In this document: positions 1 to 10,352 of the stretch, piece by piece
Position numbering within the stretch: the stretch's first letter is position 1
How the letters are laid out: each line of letters starts with the position of its first letter
From: an uncultured Clostridia bacterium
GTDB lineage: Bacteria > Bacillota > Clostridia > Saccharofermentanales > Saccharofermentanaceae
Assembly (NCBI GenBank): GCA_946407705.1
Contig: CAMJPC010000004.1
Location: forward strand, 173,127 to 237,126
Direction: 5' to 3'
DNA: 64,000 nucleotides
Translations under genes and position numbers: made by a program
Notes under the pieces: generated by a model
Database searches by the model: none
Seen by the model: the letters and a program-made list of their open reading frames with translations, nothing else
Told to the model about the DNA's origin: nothing

Positions 1-2
1 TC

Positions 3-1727
3 TTGAAAGCGGCAGCGGTCAATATCACGCACGGACGTATCTTTGACGAGAAGTTCTTGATGATGGTAGCCACCTTGGGTGCTTTCGGAACAGGAGAGTA
101 TCCTGAAGCGTCTTTTGTAATGCTCTTTTATCAGGTCGGCGAGCTTTTCCAGAGCATCGCTGTCGGAAGGTCACGCAAATCCATAGCCAAGCTCATGGAT
201 ATTAGGCCGGATTATGCTGTTGTTATAAGAGATGGTAAAGAAGAGAAGGTATCTCCTGATGATGTTGCCGTAGGTGAGACGATAGTAATCCGTCCAGGCG
301 AGAAGATCCCGCTTGACGGTGTCATTACAGAAGGATCGAGCTCGGTCAATACGGCGGCTCTCACAGGCGAATCCGCACCCGTGGATCTCGGATTGAGCGA
401 CACGGTAATCTCTGGAACTTTAAATCTCACCGGTGTCATCAAGGTTAAGACGACCTCTGAATTCGGACAGAGTACGGTCTCCAAGATCCTTGAGCTTGTC
501 GAGAACGCATCTGACAAGAAGGCAAAGGTCGAGAACTTCATTACGAAATTTGCAAAATGGTACACGCCCGCAGTCGTTATCGCTGCAGTGCTCCTTGCCG
601 TCATTCCTCCCGTTGTCACGGGCATAGGAAGCTGGGACGTATGGAAAGTATGGCTTATAAGAGCCTGCGTATTCTTAGTTGTGTCCTGCCCTTGCGCACT
701 TGTAGTATCTGTTCCGCTTTCTTTCTTCGGCGGGATCGGCGGTGCTTCGAAGAGGGGAATCCTTATCAAGGGCGCGGGCTATATGGAAGTTCTTTCAAAG
801 ATCGATACGGTTGTATTCGATAAGACGGGAACACTTACCAAAGGCGTGTTTGCCGTAGAGGATATACATGCGAGCAATATCGATAAGCCTGAACTGCTTG
901 ATATAGCTGCCGCATGCGAAAGCTTTTCGAGCCATCCTGTCGCGCAGTCTATCGTAAGGGCTCACGAAGGCCATATCGACAAGAGCAGGATTTCTGAAGT
1001 TGAAGAGATAGCCGGTAAAGGCATTAAGGCGGTCTTGGACGGTCAGACTTACTATGTGGGCAACGGCCAGCTGATGGATCTTTGCGGAGCCAAATGGCAT
1101 GACTGCCATCTTACCGGAACGATCATCCATATTGCACGTGATACGGATGAAGGAACCGAGTATCTCGGACATATCGTTATCAATGATGAGATAAAGGAAG
1201 ATTCCGCATCCGCAATAAAGGAACTGAAGTCTCTCGGCGTCAAAGAACTGATAATGCTCACAGGTGACAAGGCCAAGGTTGCGCAAAGTGTTGCAGAGAA
1301 GATAGGACTTACCGGCCATCACGCCGAACTGCTTCCTGCGGATAAGGTCGCGAAAGTCGAAGAACTCCTTGAAAAGAACGGAGCCAAGCTTGCATTCGTA
1401 GGAGACGGCATAAATGATGCTCCTGTGCTCATGCGTGCCGATGTCGGTATCGCGATGGGAGCAATGGGATCTGACGCGGCAATTGAATCGGCTGATGTTG
1501 TTCTTATGGACGACAAGCCTTCCAAGATAGCTGAATCGGTCAAGATAGCCAGAAAGACCATGCGCATCGTCTGGGAGAACATTATATTCGCTCTTGCGGT
1601 TAAGGTGATAATCCTCGTCTTAGGCGCTGTTGGCATCGCTAATATGTGGCTTGCGGTCTTCGGTGATGTCGGTGTTCTCATAATCGCGATCCTCAATGCC
1701 GTCAGGTGCATGCGCGTAAAAGACTGA
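3..1727 (+). CDS. P1B-type heavy-metal ATPase, Zn/Cd/Pb class (5' truncated)
   Basis: Membrane pump that would export divalent soft metals using ATP. Visible are the CPC metal-binding motif in a membrane helix (about residues 230-232 of the visible part), the phosphorylation motif DKTGT (Asp near 273), an SSHP motif in the nucleotide-binding domain and the hinge GDGIND (near 467). The last membrane segments carry N-x7-K (ENIIFALAVK) and a following D-x-G (GDVG), the signature of P1B-2 (Zn/Cd/Pb) pumps as opposed to copper pumps. The reading frame is open at the left edge, so the N-terminal metal-binding domain and first helices lie outside the window; the TTG at position 3 is not the real start. 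No metal-responsive regulator is visible downstream. The class assignment is firm; exact metal preference is inference. Confidence 0.93.
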   Translation: MKAAAVNITHGRIFDEKFLMMVATLGAFGTGEYPEASFVMLFYQVGELFQSIAVGRSRKSIAKLMDIRPDYAVVIRDGKEEKVSPDDVAVGETIVIRPGEKIPLDGVITEGSSSVNTAALTGESAPVDLGLSDTVISGTLNLTGVIKVKTTSEFGQSTVSKILELVENASDKKAKVENFITKFAKWYTPAVVIAAVLLAVIPPVVTGIGSWDVWKVWLIRACVFLVVSCPCALVVSVPLSFFGGIGGASKRGILIKGAGYMEVLSKIDTVVFDKTGTLTKGVFAVEDIHASNIDKPELLDIAAACESFSSHPVAQSIVRAHEGHIDKSRISEVEEIAGKGIKAVLDGQTYYVGNGQLMDLCGAKWHDCHLTGTIIHIARDTDEGTEYLGHIVINDEIKEDSASAIKELKSLGVKELIMLTGDKAKVAQSVAEKIGLTGHHAELLPADKVAKVEELLEKNGAKLAFVGDGINDAPVLMRADVGIAMGAMGSDAAIESADVVLMDDKPSKIAESVKIARKTMRIVWENIIFALAVKVIILVLGAVGIANMWLAVFGDVGVLIIAILNAVRCMRVKD

Positions 1728-1774
1728 TCATTGGGATAACAACGCTTCTGTCCTGTTAATCGTACCCTTTTACG

Positions 1775-1803
1775 TTGTGCCTCATACCGCTCTGGGTTAA
1801 AAT
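1775..1803 (+). promoter_or_regulatory. Predicted sigma-A promoter for addBA
   Basis: TTGTGC (1775-1780), a 17-base spacer and TAAAAT (1798-1803). Transcription would start near 1810, giving a leader of about 26 bases that contains a GAGGA ribosome site before the addB ATG. Confidence 0.55.
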
Positions 1804-1835
1804 GTAACCAGAAATAAAGATATGAGGAAAAGCTT

Positions 1836-4800
1836 ATGATCAATGTCTTCAGATATGACGGAATCGACTGCATTACACCCTCGATAATCAGGAAGGAACT
1901 CGGAAGGAAAGATTCCCGTGAGATTGTGTTTATCGTGCCGGAATTTGCAAAGGCACAGATCGAACGCGAGATCATCGATCAGCTGGGCGATGAGTGCAGA
2001 GAGAGAAATGCGTATATCCGTTCTGAAGATCTTCCGATATCGGTCAGTTCTTCATTTGTCAGCGGAGATGTTCTGAGCTTTATTACTTTGTCTTCCGCCA
2101 TCCTTGATGCTGCGGGCTATGACTACAGCGGCGCAGGCAGTGATGTCGCTCTGAGATGTGCCGTTTATTCTGTCCTTGCAAACTACAATAAAGACTTCAA
2201 GACGTTCGGCAAGCTTACGAGCAGGTTCGAGTATATCAACATGCTCATTGACCTTCTTGGAGACTTCACCAGATACGGTATCGGCGTTGCCCAGCTCGAA
2301 GAGGCTATAGCTAATTCTGCCGCATATTCGGCAGAGTATAAGAGCAAGCTTGAAGACATTAAGCTCATGATGGAGTCGATCGGTAAGATCAATGATCAGT
2401 ATGGCTTGTCGTTTCTTAAGAACCGTATTGAAGCTGCAAGTCAGGTCCTCGCATCCGTTACTCCGGATATGCTTAAAAGCAGGAGACTGTCAGGACTTAG
2501 AAAGCTTCTTTCTGGCCGCTTTGTTTTCATCGGATTCGGTTCGGGAAGAAATCTTACTCCGCAGGAATACATGCTCGTTAATCTCCTTTCCGAGAAAGGC
2601 GCTGACATCAATTTCTATGTTCTTTCAACGGATAAGAAACCTGTTTCCGAGAAGAATCTTTATAAGGTCGGCAATGAGTTCTCTGACCGAATGAAGTCCA
2701 GGGGAGCTATTATTCATGATTTTGCCGTTGAAGAAGACTCAAGACCCGAACTTGCCGGAATCATTACTCACTTTGCCTTCGATGAACCTTTTGAGGGTGC
2801 GACTACTGACAAAGTACGCCTTTCAGGCATAAGCGGTGCTGATAACCAGCTGGGATATGTATTCTCTGAGATAATCAAGCTTACCCGCAACGAAGGTTAC
2901 CGCTACCGCGATATCAGGATCGTGTGTTGTGACGATGATCTTTCGGGAAGAATGAGAAGCAATGCGGAATTGTTCGGACTTGATGTGTTTATTGACAGAA
3001 GGATCGAACTTTGGAGCACTTTGATCCCGGTTTTTGCTGAAACCGTTCTTGAACTTCCCGTCCATAATTACAGGGCAAGTGATGTTTTGCGTGCCATGAG
3101 GTGCGGACTGGTTAAGGTACCGCCTTCGATGACCGATTCATTTGATAACTATCTCAGACGTAAGAATATCACGGATGCCACAAGGCTCTTTAAGAGTTCC
3201 GTTTATCTCAAGGTTGAGAAAGACGAGGACGGCAATCCGAAGGACAAATCAAAGGTTACTTTCCGCGAGCCATATGAAGACATCAAGGCAGGTGAATCCG
3301 TTCCCGAAGGAGAATTCTACTGGAAATACATCGTTCAGCCTAAGCTTATGCCGCTGAAAAAAGCCGCTGACAAGATAGCCGAAGAGAAGCTTTTAAGCCG
3401 TAAGGCAATGCTCCTTAGAGAACTCCTGGGTGATCACAGGGATGATGTTGAATTCCTGTCCAAGGAACAGCTTGAAGCAAACGACAGTGAAGCCGCTGCT
3501 GCGCTCGTACGCGGTTATGATGAAGTGATGGCACTGCTTACGTTGTTCACCCATGAGATGAATGACGTGCCGATCACTCAGAGAGCATTTATCTCGCTCG
3601 TCAAGACCGATATGAAGAACAGGGTTGAAGGCACGATCCCGCTCAAGGTTGATTCGATCGAGATAACAACGCCTGACAGAGCTTTTGTAACTCCTTGCAA
3701 AGTCATGTTCATCGTCGGGGCCGCACGTGATAACTTCCCTCATAAAAAGGGTTCTGAAGGACTGCTCAGTACAGGTGAATTAAGGAACCTTTCCAAGTCG
3801 GTTACCGATTGTGAGCTCCCCGATAAGAACGAAGCAAGATCCAAGGAAGAGTTTGTCACTTGTTGTCTGACTTTGGGAACAGTAACTGACAGACTCTACA
3901 TGATCCATAATGCCGATAAGAATTTTACCAGCAGCGTATTTGATTATCTTCAGACTGTCGCTGATCCCGATCTGTTTGTCAGCGGATATAATGCACCGGT
4001 ACTAGGTACTCCAAGAGAAAGAAATCATACGTTTAAAACGTCATCCATCGACAGTGAGATAATGGATAAGCTTCTTGTGTTCTATGACACCGAGGATGGG
4101 GAAGAATTCACTAGGGAGAAGGGAATGCATCTCAGTGTAACGGCATTGGAAGAATTCAACCAGTGTCATCTCAAGTATATGCTGAACCGGATATTAAGGA
4201 TCTGCGAAAGAGAAGACAATACGGATATCGATTTCAAGGGATACGGTACGCTTATCCATAAGATGTATGAGCTTGGTCTGTCTGAGATCGACCGTGATGA
4301 TTATCTTGCGAACGCAAAGAGTCTTCTTGAGGATGAAGCTTTGTTCGAGAATATAGTTAACGAGGTCTTCGAGAAAGCGATCATGGCTGAACGCGTGCCC
4401 GGATCGATCAATGATGAGGGTGAGACCGAGACGGTAAGCCGTGAGTTTGATATCGAGACCGGAGTAAAGCTCCGCAGGATGTTCAGACTGACATTCAAAG
4501 GAATTCTTAACGACATCGTCAAGTCTTCTTTCATTCCGACCGGCTTTGAGGCGCGTATCGGAAAACCTACTACAGACAGTAACGGAACCAGTATCGATCT
4601 TAAACTTGAAAACACCGAACTTGAAGAAGAGACCGGACTGAAGCTCCGTTTCTACGGTGCCATCGACCGTTTCGATTTCGGAACCTGCAAAAACGGAGCT
4701 GAAGGAATCAGGGTCATCGATTACAAGAGCGGAAGCAAGACAGTTAAGAGAGCAAATCTCTTTAACGGAACACAGATACAGCTTCCTTTGTATACCAAGG

Positions 4801-5273
4801 CTCTTTGTTCGGGATACGGAATTAATCCGCTGAACAGTGATTACGGTTACTTCAATGTGGGACTTAAGAATAAGTCGAATGCAGGACCTCTGAAGTTTGA
4901 GCCTTCAATGTCAAAGTACACACCCGAAGAGATCAAGCTTTCCATCGACTATGCGGATTTCATTGTTAAGCGTTCCGTAAGGGATATCCAGGCCGGTAAA
5001 GCAGACGGTCTTGTCAGTCCTGATGTTTCACGTTGCGATTATTGTCCTTATGGCGGCGCTTGCGGCAACATTCCTTCAAGGCCTTTAAACAGGATCGGCA
5101 ACTTAAAGCCGTGTGATGCTTATGAAGATGTGTTGAAAGAGACTGCGGCAAAAAGCGGAAACGATCCGTACCAAAAGGACGGAAAGGTCAAGTATCAGGC
5201 CATGAATGAGGTTTACACGACAATGATGCAAGGAACCCTTGATAATGAGAATAACGACGGAGGTGAAGAATAA
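1836..5273 (+). CDS. addB: AddB-type ATP-dependent nuclease/helicase subunit
   Basis: Partner of AddA in the clostridial/bacillar counterpart of RecBCD, which resects double-strand breaks and loads the recombinase. The 1145-residue length fits the family. The C-terminal nuclease domain shows a GAIDRFDF segment followed by IDYKSG, the PD-(D/E)XK core. The four cysteines of the AddB iron-sulfur cluster are visible, one in FNQCHLKY and three in CDYCPYGGAC near the C terminus. The start is the ATG after GAGGA; the stop overlaps the addA start by one base (TAATG), indicating coupled translation. Oddity: the first 40 residues contain no recognisable P-loop (GxxxxGKT), although many AddB proteins keep one there. 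The family call is secure because of the cluster, nuclease core and addA linkage. Confidence 0.93.
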   Translation: MINVFRYDGIDCITPSIIRKELGRKDSREIVFIVPEFAKAQIEREIIDQLGDECRERNAYIRSEDLPISVSSSFVSGDVLSFITLSSAILDAAGYDYSGAGSDVALRCAVYSVLANYNKDFKTFGKLTSRFEYINMLIDLLGDFTRYGIGVAQLEEAIANSAAYSAEYKSKLEDIKLMMESIGKINDQYGLSFLKNRIEAASQVLASVTPDMLKSRRLSGLRKLLSGRFVFIGFGSGRNLTPQEYMLVNLLSEKGADINFYVLSTDKKPVSEKNLYKVGNEFSDRMKSRGAIIHDFAVEEDSRPELAGIITHFAFDEPFEGATTDKVRLSGISGADNQLGYVFSEIIKLTRNEGYRYRDIRIVCCDDDLSGRMRSNAELFGLDVFIDRRIELWSTLIPVFAETVLELPVHNYRASDVLRAMRCGLVKVPPSMTDSFDNYLRRKNITDATRLFKSSVYLKVEKDEDGNPKDKSKVTFREPYEDIKAGESVPEGEFYWKYIVQPKLMPLKKAADKIAEEKLLSRKAMLLRELLGDHRDDVEFLSKEQLEANDSEAAAALVRGYDEVMALLTLFTHEMNDVPITQRAFISLVKTDMKNRVEGTIPLKVDSIEITTPDRAFVTPCKVMFIVGAARDNFPHKKGSEGLLSTGELRNLSKSVTDCELPDKNEARSKEEFVTCCLTLGTVTDRLYMIHNADKNFTSSVFDYLQTVADPDLFVSGYNAPVLGTPRERNHTFKTSSIDSEIMDKLLVFYDTEDGEEFTREKGMHLSVTALEEFNQCHLKYMLNRILRICEREDNTDIDFKGYGTLIHKMYELGLSEIDRDDYLANAKSLLEDEALFENIVNEVFEKAIMAERVPGSINDEGETETVSREFDIETGVKLRRMFRLTFKGILNDIVKSSFIPTGFEARIGKPTTDSNGTSIDLKLENTELEEETGLKLRFYGAIDRFDFGTCKNGAEGIRVIDYKSGSKTVKRANLFNGTQIQLPLYTKALCSGYGINPLNSDYGYFNVGLKNKSNAGPLKFEPSMSKYTPEEIKLSIDYADFIVKRSVRDIQAGKADGLVSPDVSRCDYCPYGGACGNIPSRPLNRIGNLKPCDAYEDVLKETAAKSGNDPYQKDGKVKYQAMNEVYTTMMQGTLDNENNDGGEE

Positions 5274-8200
5274 TGGCACAGACTCCGTCAATTGATCAGC
5301 AGGCGATCATCGATAACAAGACCGAGAACATCCTTGTTCCGGCAGCTGCAGGATCGGGCAAGACCACGGTAATGATCCAGAGGATCATCACAAAGATCAT
5401 CGACGACTTGAAGGATGATTCGATCCCCGACAATGAGAAGCATTCTCTCGACAGCATACTCGTAGTCACTTTTACGATCGCTGCCGCAGAACACATGCGC
5501 GAGAAGGCTGAATCTGCAATCAACGATGCGATTGCGGAAAACAAGGGAAATCCTGAACTCATTGCAAAACTCAATCGTCAGAAGGATCTCCTTCCGAATT
5601 CGTACATTCAGACGTTTGATTCGTTCTGCGCGAGAGTAATAAGGGAGAAGGGTTATTGCGCAGCGGATTCCGATCTCGCTGATGTATTCGATCCTGCAAA
5701 CATTGTTCTGGATGAGACCGAGAAATCGATCTTAAAGAATGCTGCCGCAAAGAAAGCCGTTAAGCTGATGTATGCTTCAGCCAAGGATGAAAATGATCCT
5801 TTTATCAAGCTGACCGAGCGTTTCGGTGACGGCCGCACGGACGGTTCTCTGATAAGTGCCGCATTGGATATCTATGACAAATTGAGAAGTCTTTCAAAGT
5901 ACAGGGAACTGATACAGAAAGAAGTTGAAAGCAGAAAGGCTTTTGATGACGAAGGCAAGCTTCTTTATGCTGACAAGATGTCTGAGATCGTCGGTGACGT
6001 AATCGATTTTCTTGTCAGGAAAAAGGCGGAACTTGAAGGCCCGAACGGATTACTTGAATATCTCGAGGCAAATCCCGAACTGCGTGTCATCACGAAGGGT
6101 AAATTGTCACCTGAAGAGGCCAATGAGATATCCAGAGACATTGTCAGACAGTACATAGACCTTATCGACAGGCAGGCTTTAAGACGAAGGAGTGAAACGG
6201 ATAAAGACGGATATGAGCAGGCTTTCACTCTCATTGAGGAATGGAAAGCTCTTTATGGCAACTTCAATGTTAAGGCTATGGCCAGTAACGACAAGGCATT
6301 TGAAGACGATCCGCTCTTTTTTGAGGAATACAAACTCCAGTTTGATTCGATCAAAGCTGTTACGAATCTTGTTATTCACGATCCTAAAGGAGCGCCGGAA
6401 AGCTATAAAGCAGCCCCGAAAGAATTGGCTGAACTGTTTGCGCTTCTTAACGATTACAGCAAAGAAGACCTTCTAGCGCTTCAGCAGGAACGTACGGAAG
6501 TTGCCGGTGCAATGGTTCAGCTGCTCATTAAGATCGATGAGTGCTATGCCGAACTTAAGACTAATGTTCACGGCATGGATTTCTCGGATCAGGAATATGC
6601 TGCTTATGACATTCTGGACTCTGAAGATGCATCGCGTTTTTATCAGGATAAGTTTGTAGAGATATACATCGATGAATATCAGGATAATACAAGGCTCCAG
6701 GATGACATCATCAGTAAGATCTCACGCAGGGAGGGCAATGTATTCCGCGTCGGTGATGTCAAACAGAGTATCTACAGATTCAGGCATGCGGAACCTTGGA
6801 TCTTTAATGAGAAGATCGATCAGTATAAATCTGACGCTTCTCTTGGCAAGGTTCTTCCGCTGACGGAAAACTTCAGAAGCAGTCCTGAGATACTTGCTTT
6901 TGTTAACCATATTTTCGAGCAGGTAATGACAAGGGAAGCTGCAGAGATCGATTATGGACCGGATCAGAGGCTTAATCATCCTGAAAACGGCGGTGCTGAA
7001 GAGCAGGGAGAAGCAGGTCTTCCAAAGGTCGTGATCGTTGACTCGGACGGTGCGGGCGGATTCCAGGGAATGATTGAAGAAGTGACTGAATCTGATGAGG
7101 AGGATACTGCGGATAATCAGGAAAGTTATGAACCTTCTACCGGATCGGGTGACCCCGGAGACGGCGAGATCCAGGTGCGTGACGGCAAGATAAAGGCTCT
7201 TTGCCTTGGCGTTGAGAAAGAAGTCCGTGAGTACATGTCTCAGTTTGATCCTGAATCTTCTGATTATAAGTCACACTACGGTGATATCTGTGTTCTTACG
7301 ACTATAAAGAGCGAGGCACAGGTTATTTCCGATTATCTTAATGATCACGGTCTGCCTTCCGCAGGAAGGATTACTACAAGCATCTTCGGTGACCTGGATA
7401 TCAGAGGCATAATAAACTGCATAGTTTGTCTCGGTAACTCTTTGAGGGACGAATACCTAGTCGGAATGCTTCTTGCGCCGTATAAGAATACCAACTTCAG
7501 CGTTAATGAACTTGCTATTGTTCAGGCGTTTATTGCCGAAAACGATCCGGGCAGCAGGAAGGATTATCTTTTCAATAAGATCAAGAGATTTTCAGAACTC
7601 AGTAAAGATGAGCTCGGCTTAAGATTCAAGGCGTTTGTCGACTGGTTCGAGAATCTCAGGATGAAGGCGATGACTTGTGATATCGACGAGATAATCGAAC
7701 TGATCTACAAGAGAACTGATATTAAAGCTACAGTTGCCAATAAAGAAGGTGACTTCGATAAATTGATGATCTTCAAGGATTGGATGAGCCAAAACTTCAA
7801 GAGATTCGGTTGCGATATTTCAGGCGTGGCCGAAGAACTTGAGAACATGAGGATCCAGATCGATACTGCGGCTATTGAGACCGGAAAACCTGAGCAGAAC
7901 TGCATCACCTGCATGAACTTCCATAAGAGTAAGGGACTTGAGTATCCGTTTATTATCTTTGCTCTTAAAGACCGCGGCAAGAAAGAATCAATTCCTAATG
8001 CCGGCTATGATCCGAAGTTCGGATTTATCTTTGAAGATTATAATGCCGAACAGGTTACGAGACATAAGTCGCTTGATCAGATGATCTACAGATTTGACAA
8101 CATCCTTGCTGAAAATGCTGAGGTACTGCGAGATCTGTATGTAACGCTTACCCGTGCCAAGACAAGGCTTTCCGTTGTCACATATGATTCTGCGGAGAAA

Positions 8201-9280
8201 CCCAATCAGGCCATTGAGAAGGCATCCGTTGTTGCCGCCCAATCAAGCGGAAACACTTTTAAGAGGCTTGACTGGCTTATCAGCGGACGCACCATGTGCT
8301 GTGACTTGTTCATGTGTCTTATGCGTACCGATTCTGATGAGGCATCAAAGATAAGAGGAGTCTACGGCATAAACGTTAAAGAACGTCTCGGTTTCAAGGC
8401 TTGTACCAAAAAGAACAATCAGAATCCGGGATTCCTTACCGGAAACAAAGGTTATACAGTTGAAATCTTCAATAAAGATGCGGCTGCCGCTTTGGATGAG
8501 GCATCTGAAAAACGTTTGATCGAACATTCTGAATCTGAAGACAAGAAAGCACCTTCCGATGATCTCTTTGACAGTGAGGGTAACATCAACTTCATGCCTT
8601 ATGAGTATGAGCTTGAGACACAGATTCCCTTCAAAGTTTCCGTAACCGGAATCAAGCATGGAAATCTTGAGGAGACAAGGCATGTGGATCTCGAAGTGCC
8701 TTCACTTTCTGATTTCGATAATTTCGGAAGCGGTAAACTTACTGCGGCTTCTAAGGGTACGATCCTTCATAAGATCATGCGGTTTATCGATACATCAAGA
8801 TTGAGAGAGGATCCCGGTTCGTTTGATGCTGAGATAGATCTGCTCATAAGTGACAGGATATTTGCGGAGTACAGCGATGCAAATATCAGGGATGTGGCGG
8901 CAGAATTCAAGAACGGAATTCTCTCGTTTGCTTCGAGCGATATCTGCAGTGCAGCCGATGAGGCTGATCTGAACGGGAAGGCAGACAGGGAAAAGCACCT
9001 GGTATTTGCTGTTCCTGCCGTGGAGGAGACAAGCAGAGACGTAGCGCTTGTACAGGGAATAATCGACCTGGTATATGAGACTGAATCCGGATGGGTTGTA
9101 GTCGATTATAAGACCGACAGATTCGGTGAAAAGGATACAAAGGAAGAACGGGCAGAGCAGGCTAAGAAGAAGCATGCTTTCCAGCTTGATTCTTATTCTG
9201 CGGCTTATGAAGCTGCAGGAAGAAAGGTATCCGGGAAATACCTTTATCTGGTCAGATACGGAGAGTTTGTCGAGGTTTAA
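5273..9280 (+). CDS. addA: AddA helicase-nuclease subunit
   Basis: UvrD/RecB-like superfamily 1 helicase fused to a nuclease domain; with AddB it forms the exonuclease that processes DNA ends for homologous recombination. Visible are the Walker A motif AAAGSGKTT near residue 22, the Walker B-like motif IDEYQD near residue 465, VGDVKQSIYRFR just after it, and late helicase motifs (MNFHKSKGLEYP, LYVTLTRAK). The C-terminal third has the PD-(D/E)XK nuclease core (GIIDLVYE, then VVDYKTDR). The length of 1335 residues is slightly above the usual value; an acidic insertion around residues 585-640 accounts for part of it. The gene starts inside the addB stop codon and its own stop overlaps the convergent phosphoesterase gene by four bases. 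Confidence 0.95.
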   Translation: MAQTPSIDQQAIIDNKTENILVPAAAGSGKTTVMIQRIITKIIDDLKDDSIPDNEKHSLDSILVVTFTIAAAEHMREKAESAINDAIAENKGNPELIAKLNRQKDLLPNSYIQTFDSFCARVIREKGYCAADSDLADVFDPANIVLDETEKSILKNAAAKKAVKLMYASAKDENDPFIKLTERFGDGRTDGSLISAALDIYDKLRSLSKYRELIQKEVESRKAFDDEGKLLYADKMSEIVGDVIDFLVRKKAELEGPNGLLEYLEANPELRVITKGKLSPEEANEISRDIVRQYIDLIDRQALRRRSETDKDGYEQAFTLIEEWKALYGNFNVKAMASNDKAFEDDPLFFEEYKLQFDSIKAVTNLVIHDPKGAPESYKAAPKELAELFALLNDYSKEDLLALQQERTEVAGAMVQLLIKIDECYAELKTNVHGMDFSDQEYAAYDILDSEDASRFYQDKFVEIYIDEYQDNTRLQDDIISKISRREGNVFRVGDVKQSIYRFRHAEPWIFNEKIDQYKSDASLGKVLPLTENFRSSPEILAFVNHIFEQVMTREAAEIDYGPDQRLNHPENGGAEEQGEAGLPKVVIVDSDGAGGFQGMIEEVTESDEEDTADNQESYEPSTGSGDPGDGEIQVRDGKIKALCLGVEKEVREYMSQFDPESSDYKSHYGDICVLTTIKSEAQVISDYLNDHGLPSAGRITTSIFGDLDIRGIINCIVCLGNSLRDEYLVGMLLAPYKNTNFSVNELAIVQAFIAENDPGSRKDYLFNKIKRFSELSKDELGLRFKAFVDWFENLRMKAMTCDIDEIIELIYKRTDIKATVANKEGDFDKLMIFKDWMSQNFKRFGCDISGVAEELENMRIQIDTAAIETGKPEQNCITCMNFHKSKGLEYPFIIFALKDRGKKESIPNAGYDPKFGFIFEDYNAEQVTRHKSLDQMIYRFDNILAENAEVLRDLYVTLTRAKTRLSVVTYDSAEKPNQAIEKASVVAAQSSGNTFKRLDWLISGRTMCCDLFMCLMRTDSDEASKIRGVYGINVKERLGFKACTKKNNQNPGFLTGNKGYTVEIFNKDAAAALDEASEKRLIEHSESEDKKAPSDDLFDSEGNINFMPYEYELETQIPFKVSVTGIKHGNLEETRHVDLEVPSLSDFDNFGSGKLTAASKGTILHKIMRFIDTSRLREDPGSFDAEIDLLISDRIFAEYSDANIRDVAAEFKNGILSFASSDICSAADEADLNGKADREKHLVFAVPAVEETSRDVALVQGIIDLVYETESGWVVVDYKTDRFGEKDTKEERAEQAKKKHAFQLDSYSAAYEAAGRKVSGKYLYLVRYGEFVEV

Positions 9281-9810
9281 AAGGCTTTGAGCTCTGCAAT
9301 ACCGTCTTCGATTATTATGTAAGACGGTTTGGTGTTTTCTTTCGGAATGGAAGGCGAACCCGGATTCATGTATCTGACAGATACTCCGGTAATGTCATCA
9401 CATATCTCCTTATCGCAGGCAACATGTGTATGACCTGCAAGAAGAACTGAACCGGAGGGAAGTGAAGCCGGGAGCTTGTCAGGTCCGATGTTATGCCCGT
9501 GGGTTGCAAAAAACGTGGTTTCTCCTGAAACCAGGTAGATATAGTCAGCCATGATCGGGAACTTGAGAACCATCTGATCAACTTCAGTATCACAGTTTCC
9601 GCGGACTGCGAGAATGCTTGATGACATCGGATTAAGAAGAGAAATGACCTTCTTGGGCTCATAGTGAGCAGGAAGATCGTTTCTGGGACCGTGATAGAGA
9701 ATATCTCCCAAAAGAACGAGTTTGTCTGCTTTCTCATTGCTGAAAGCTTCGATTACGCGTTCTGTCCAATATGAATCACCGTGAAGGTCTGATGCTACTA
9801 GAAATCTCAC
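9277..9810 (-). CDS. YfcE-like metallophosphoesterase
   Basis: Small 177-residue calcineurin-like phosphodiesterase of the YfcE/MJ0936 family. All metal-ligand motifs are present in order: SDLHGD near the N terminus, LLGDILYHGP, RGNCD, ATHGH and AGHTH near residue 128. Family members hydrolyse phosphodiesters such as bis-pNPP in vitro; the physiological substrate is not known from the sequence. The start is GTG, overlapping the tadA stop in a GTGA arrangement, so translation is probably coupled to tadA. Its 3' end overlaps addA by four bases on the opposite strand. Confidence 0.88.
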   Translation of the reverse strand: MRFLVASDLHGDSYWTERVIEAFSNEKADKLVLLGDILYHGPRNDLPAHYEPKKVISLLNPMSSSILAVRGNCDTEVDQMVLKFPIMADYIYLVSGETTFFATHGHNIGPDKLPASLPSGSVLLAGHTHVACDKEICDDITGVSVRYMNPGSPSIPKENTKPSYIIIEDGIAELKAF

Positions 9811-10346
9811 AGGAGTTCTCCTTTGTACTTTTTCTTCTTGCCGGCATCACGCTTCCTGATATTACGGAAAAAGTCGAGCATCATTTTCGAGCATTCGGGC
9901 TCCAAGAGACCGCCTTCGAACTCGACCTTGTGGTTATGGCCGTGAGAAACCTCGAAAATGTCATTGCATGAGACTACTGCACCGCTTTTAGGTTCATAAG
10001 CACCGAAATAGACTTTGCGGATCCTTGACTGGATAAGAGCACCTGCACACATGGTACAAGGTTCGAGCGTTACATACATATCGCAGTTTTCGAGACGCCA
10101 GTCGCCAAGTTTTTTGCAGGCTTTGTCTATGGCTAAGACTTCAGCGTGGGCGAGCGAATTGCCTCTGGTAAGTCTCAGGTTGTGAGCTCTGACGAAGACT
10201 TTTCCGTCCTTTACGATAATACAGCCGATAGGACATTCACCGAGTTCGATTGCTTTCTCGGCTTCCTTGATCGCTTCAAGCATAAACTGCTCGTCAGTGT
10301 TTGACGGCTTGAGATCCGGGAAAAGTTTTGATTTACGTGATGGCAT
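9807..10346 (-). CDS. tadA: tRNA-specific adenosine deaminase TadA
   Basis: Converts the wobble adenosine of tRNA-Arg(ACG) to inosine, a generally essential reaction. The zinc-dependent cytidine-deaminase fold is clear: HAEVLAID carries the zinc His and catalytic Glu, and PCTMCAGAL carries the two zinc cysteines; RIRKVYFGA follows as in the family. I place the start at the ATG at 10346 (MPSRKSKLF) rather than an upstream GTG at 10361, because a promoter with TTGAAA, a 17-base spacer and TATTCT ends exactly six bases before this ATG. There is no Shine-Dalgarno sequence, so the mRNA is predicted to be leaderless. The length of 179 residues is slightly above typical because of an N-terminal basic extension. 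Confidence 0.93.
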   Translation of the reverse strand: MPSRKSKLFPDLKPSNTDEQFMLEAIKEAEKAIELGECPIGCIIVKDGKVFVRAHNLRLTRGNSLAHAEVLAIDKACKKLGDWRLENCDMYVTLEPCTMCAGALIQSRIRKVYFGAYEPKSGAVVSCNDIFEVSHGHNHKVEFEGGLLEPECSKMMLDFFRNIRKRDAGKKKKYKGELL

Positions 10347-10352
10347 GAGGAA

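Noticed and set aside
212..769. Minus-strand open frame of 185 codons opposite the P-type ATPase
   Set aside because: It lies wholly antisense to conserved ATPase motifs, has no ribosome site and a serine/threonine-rich composition typical of a shadow frame.
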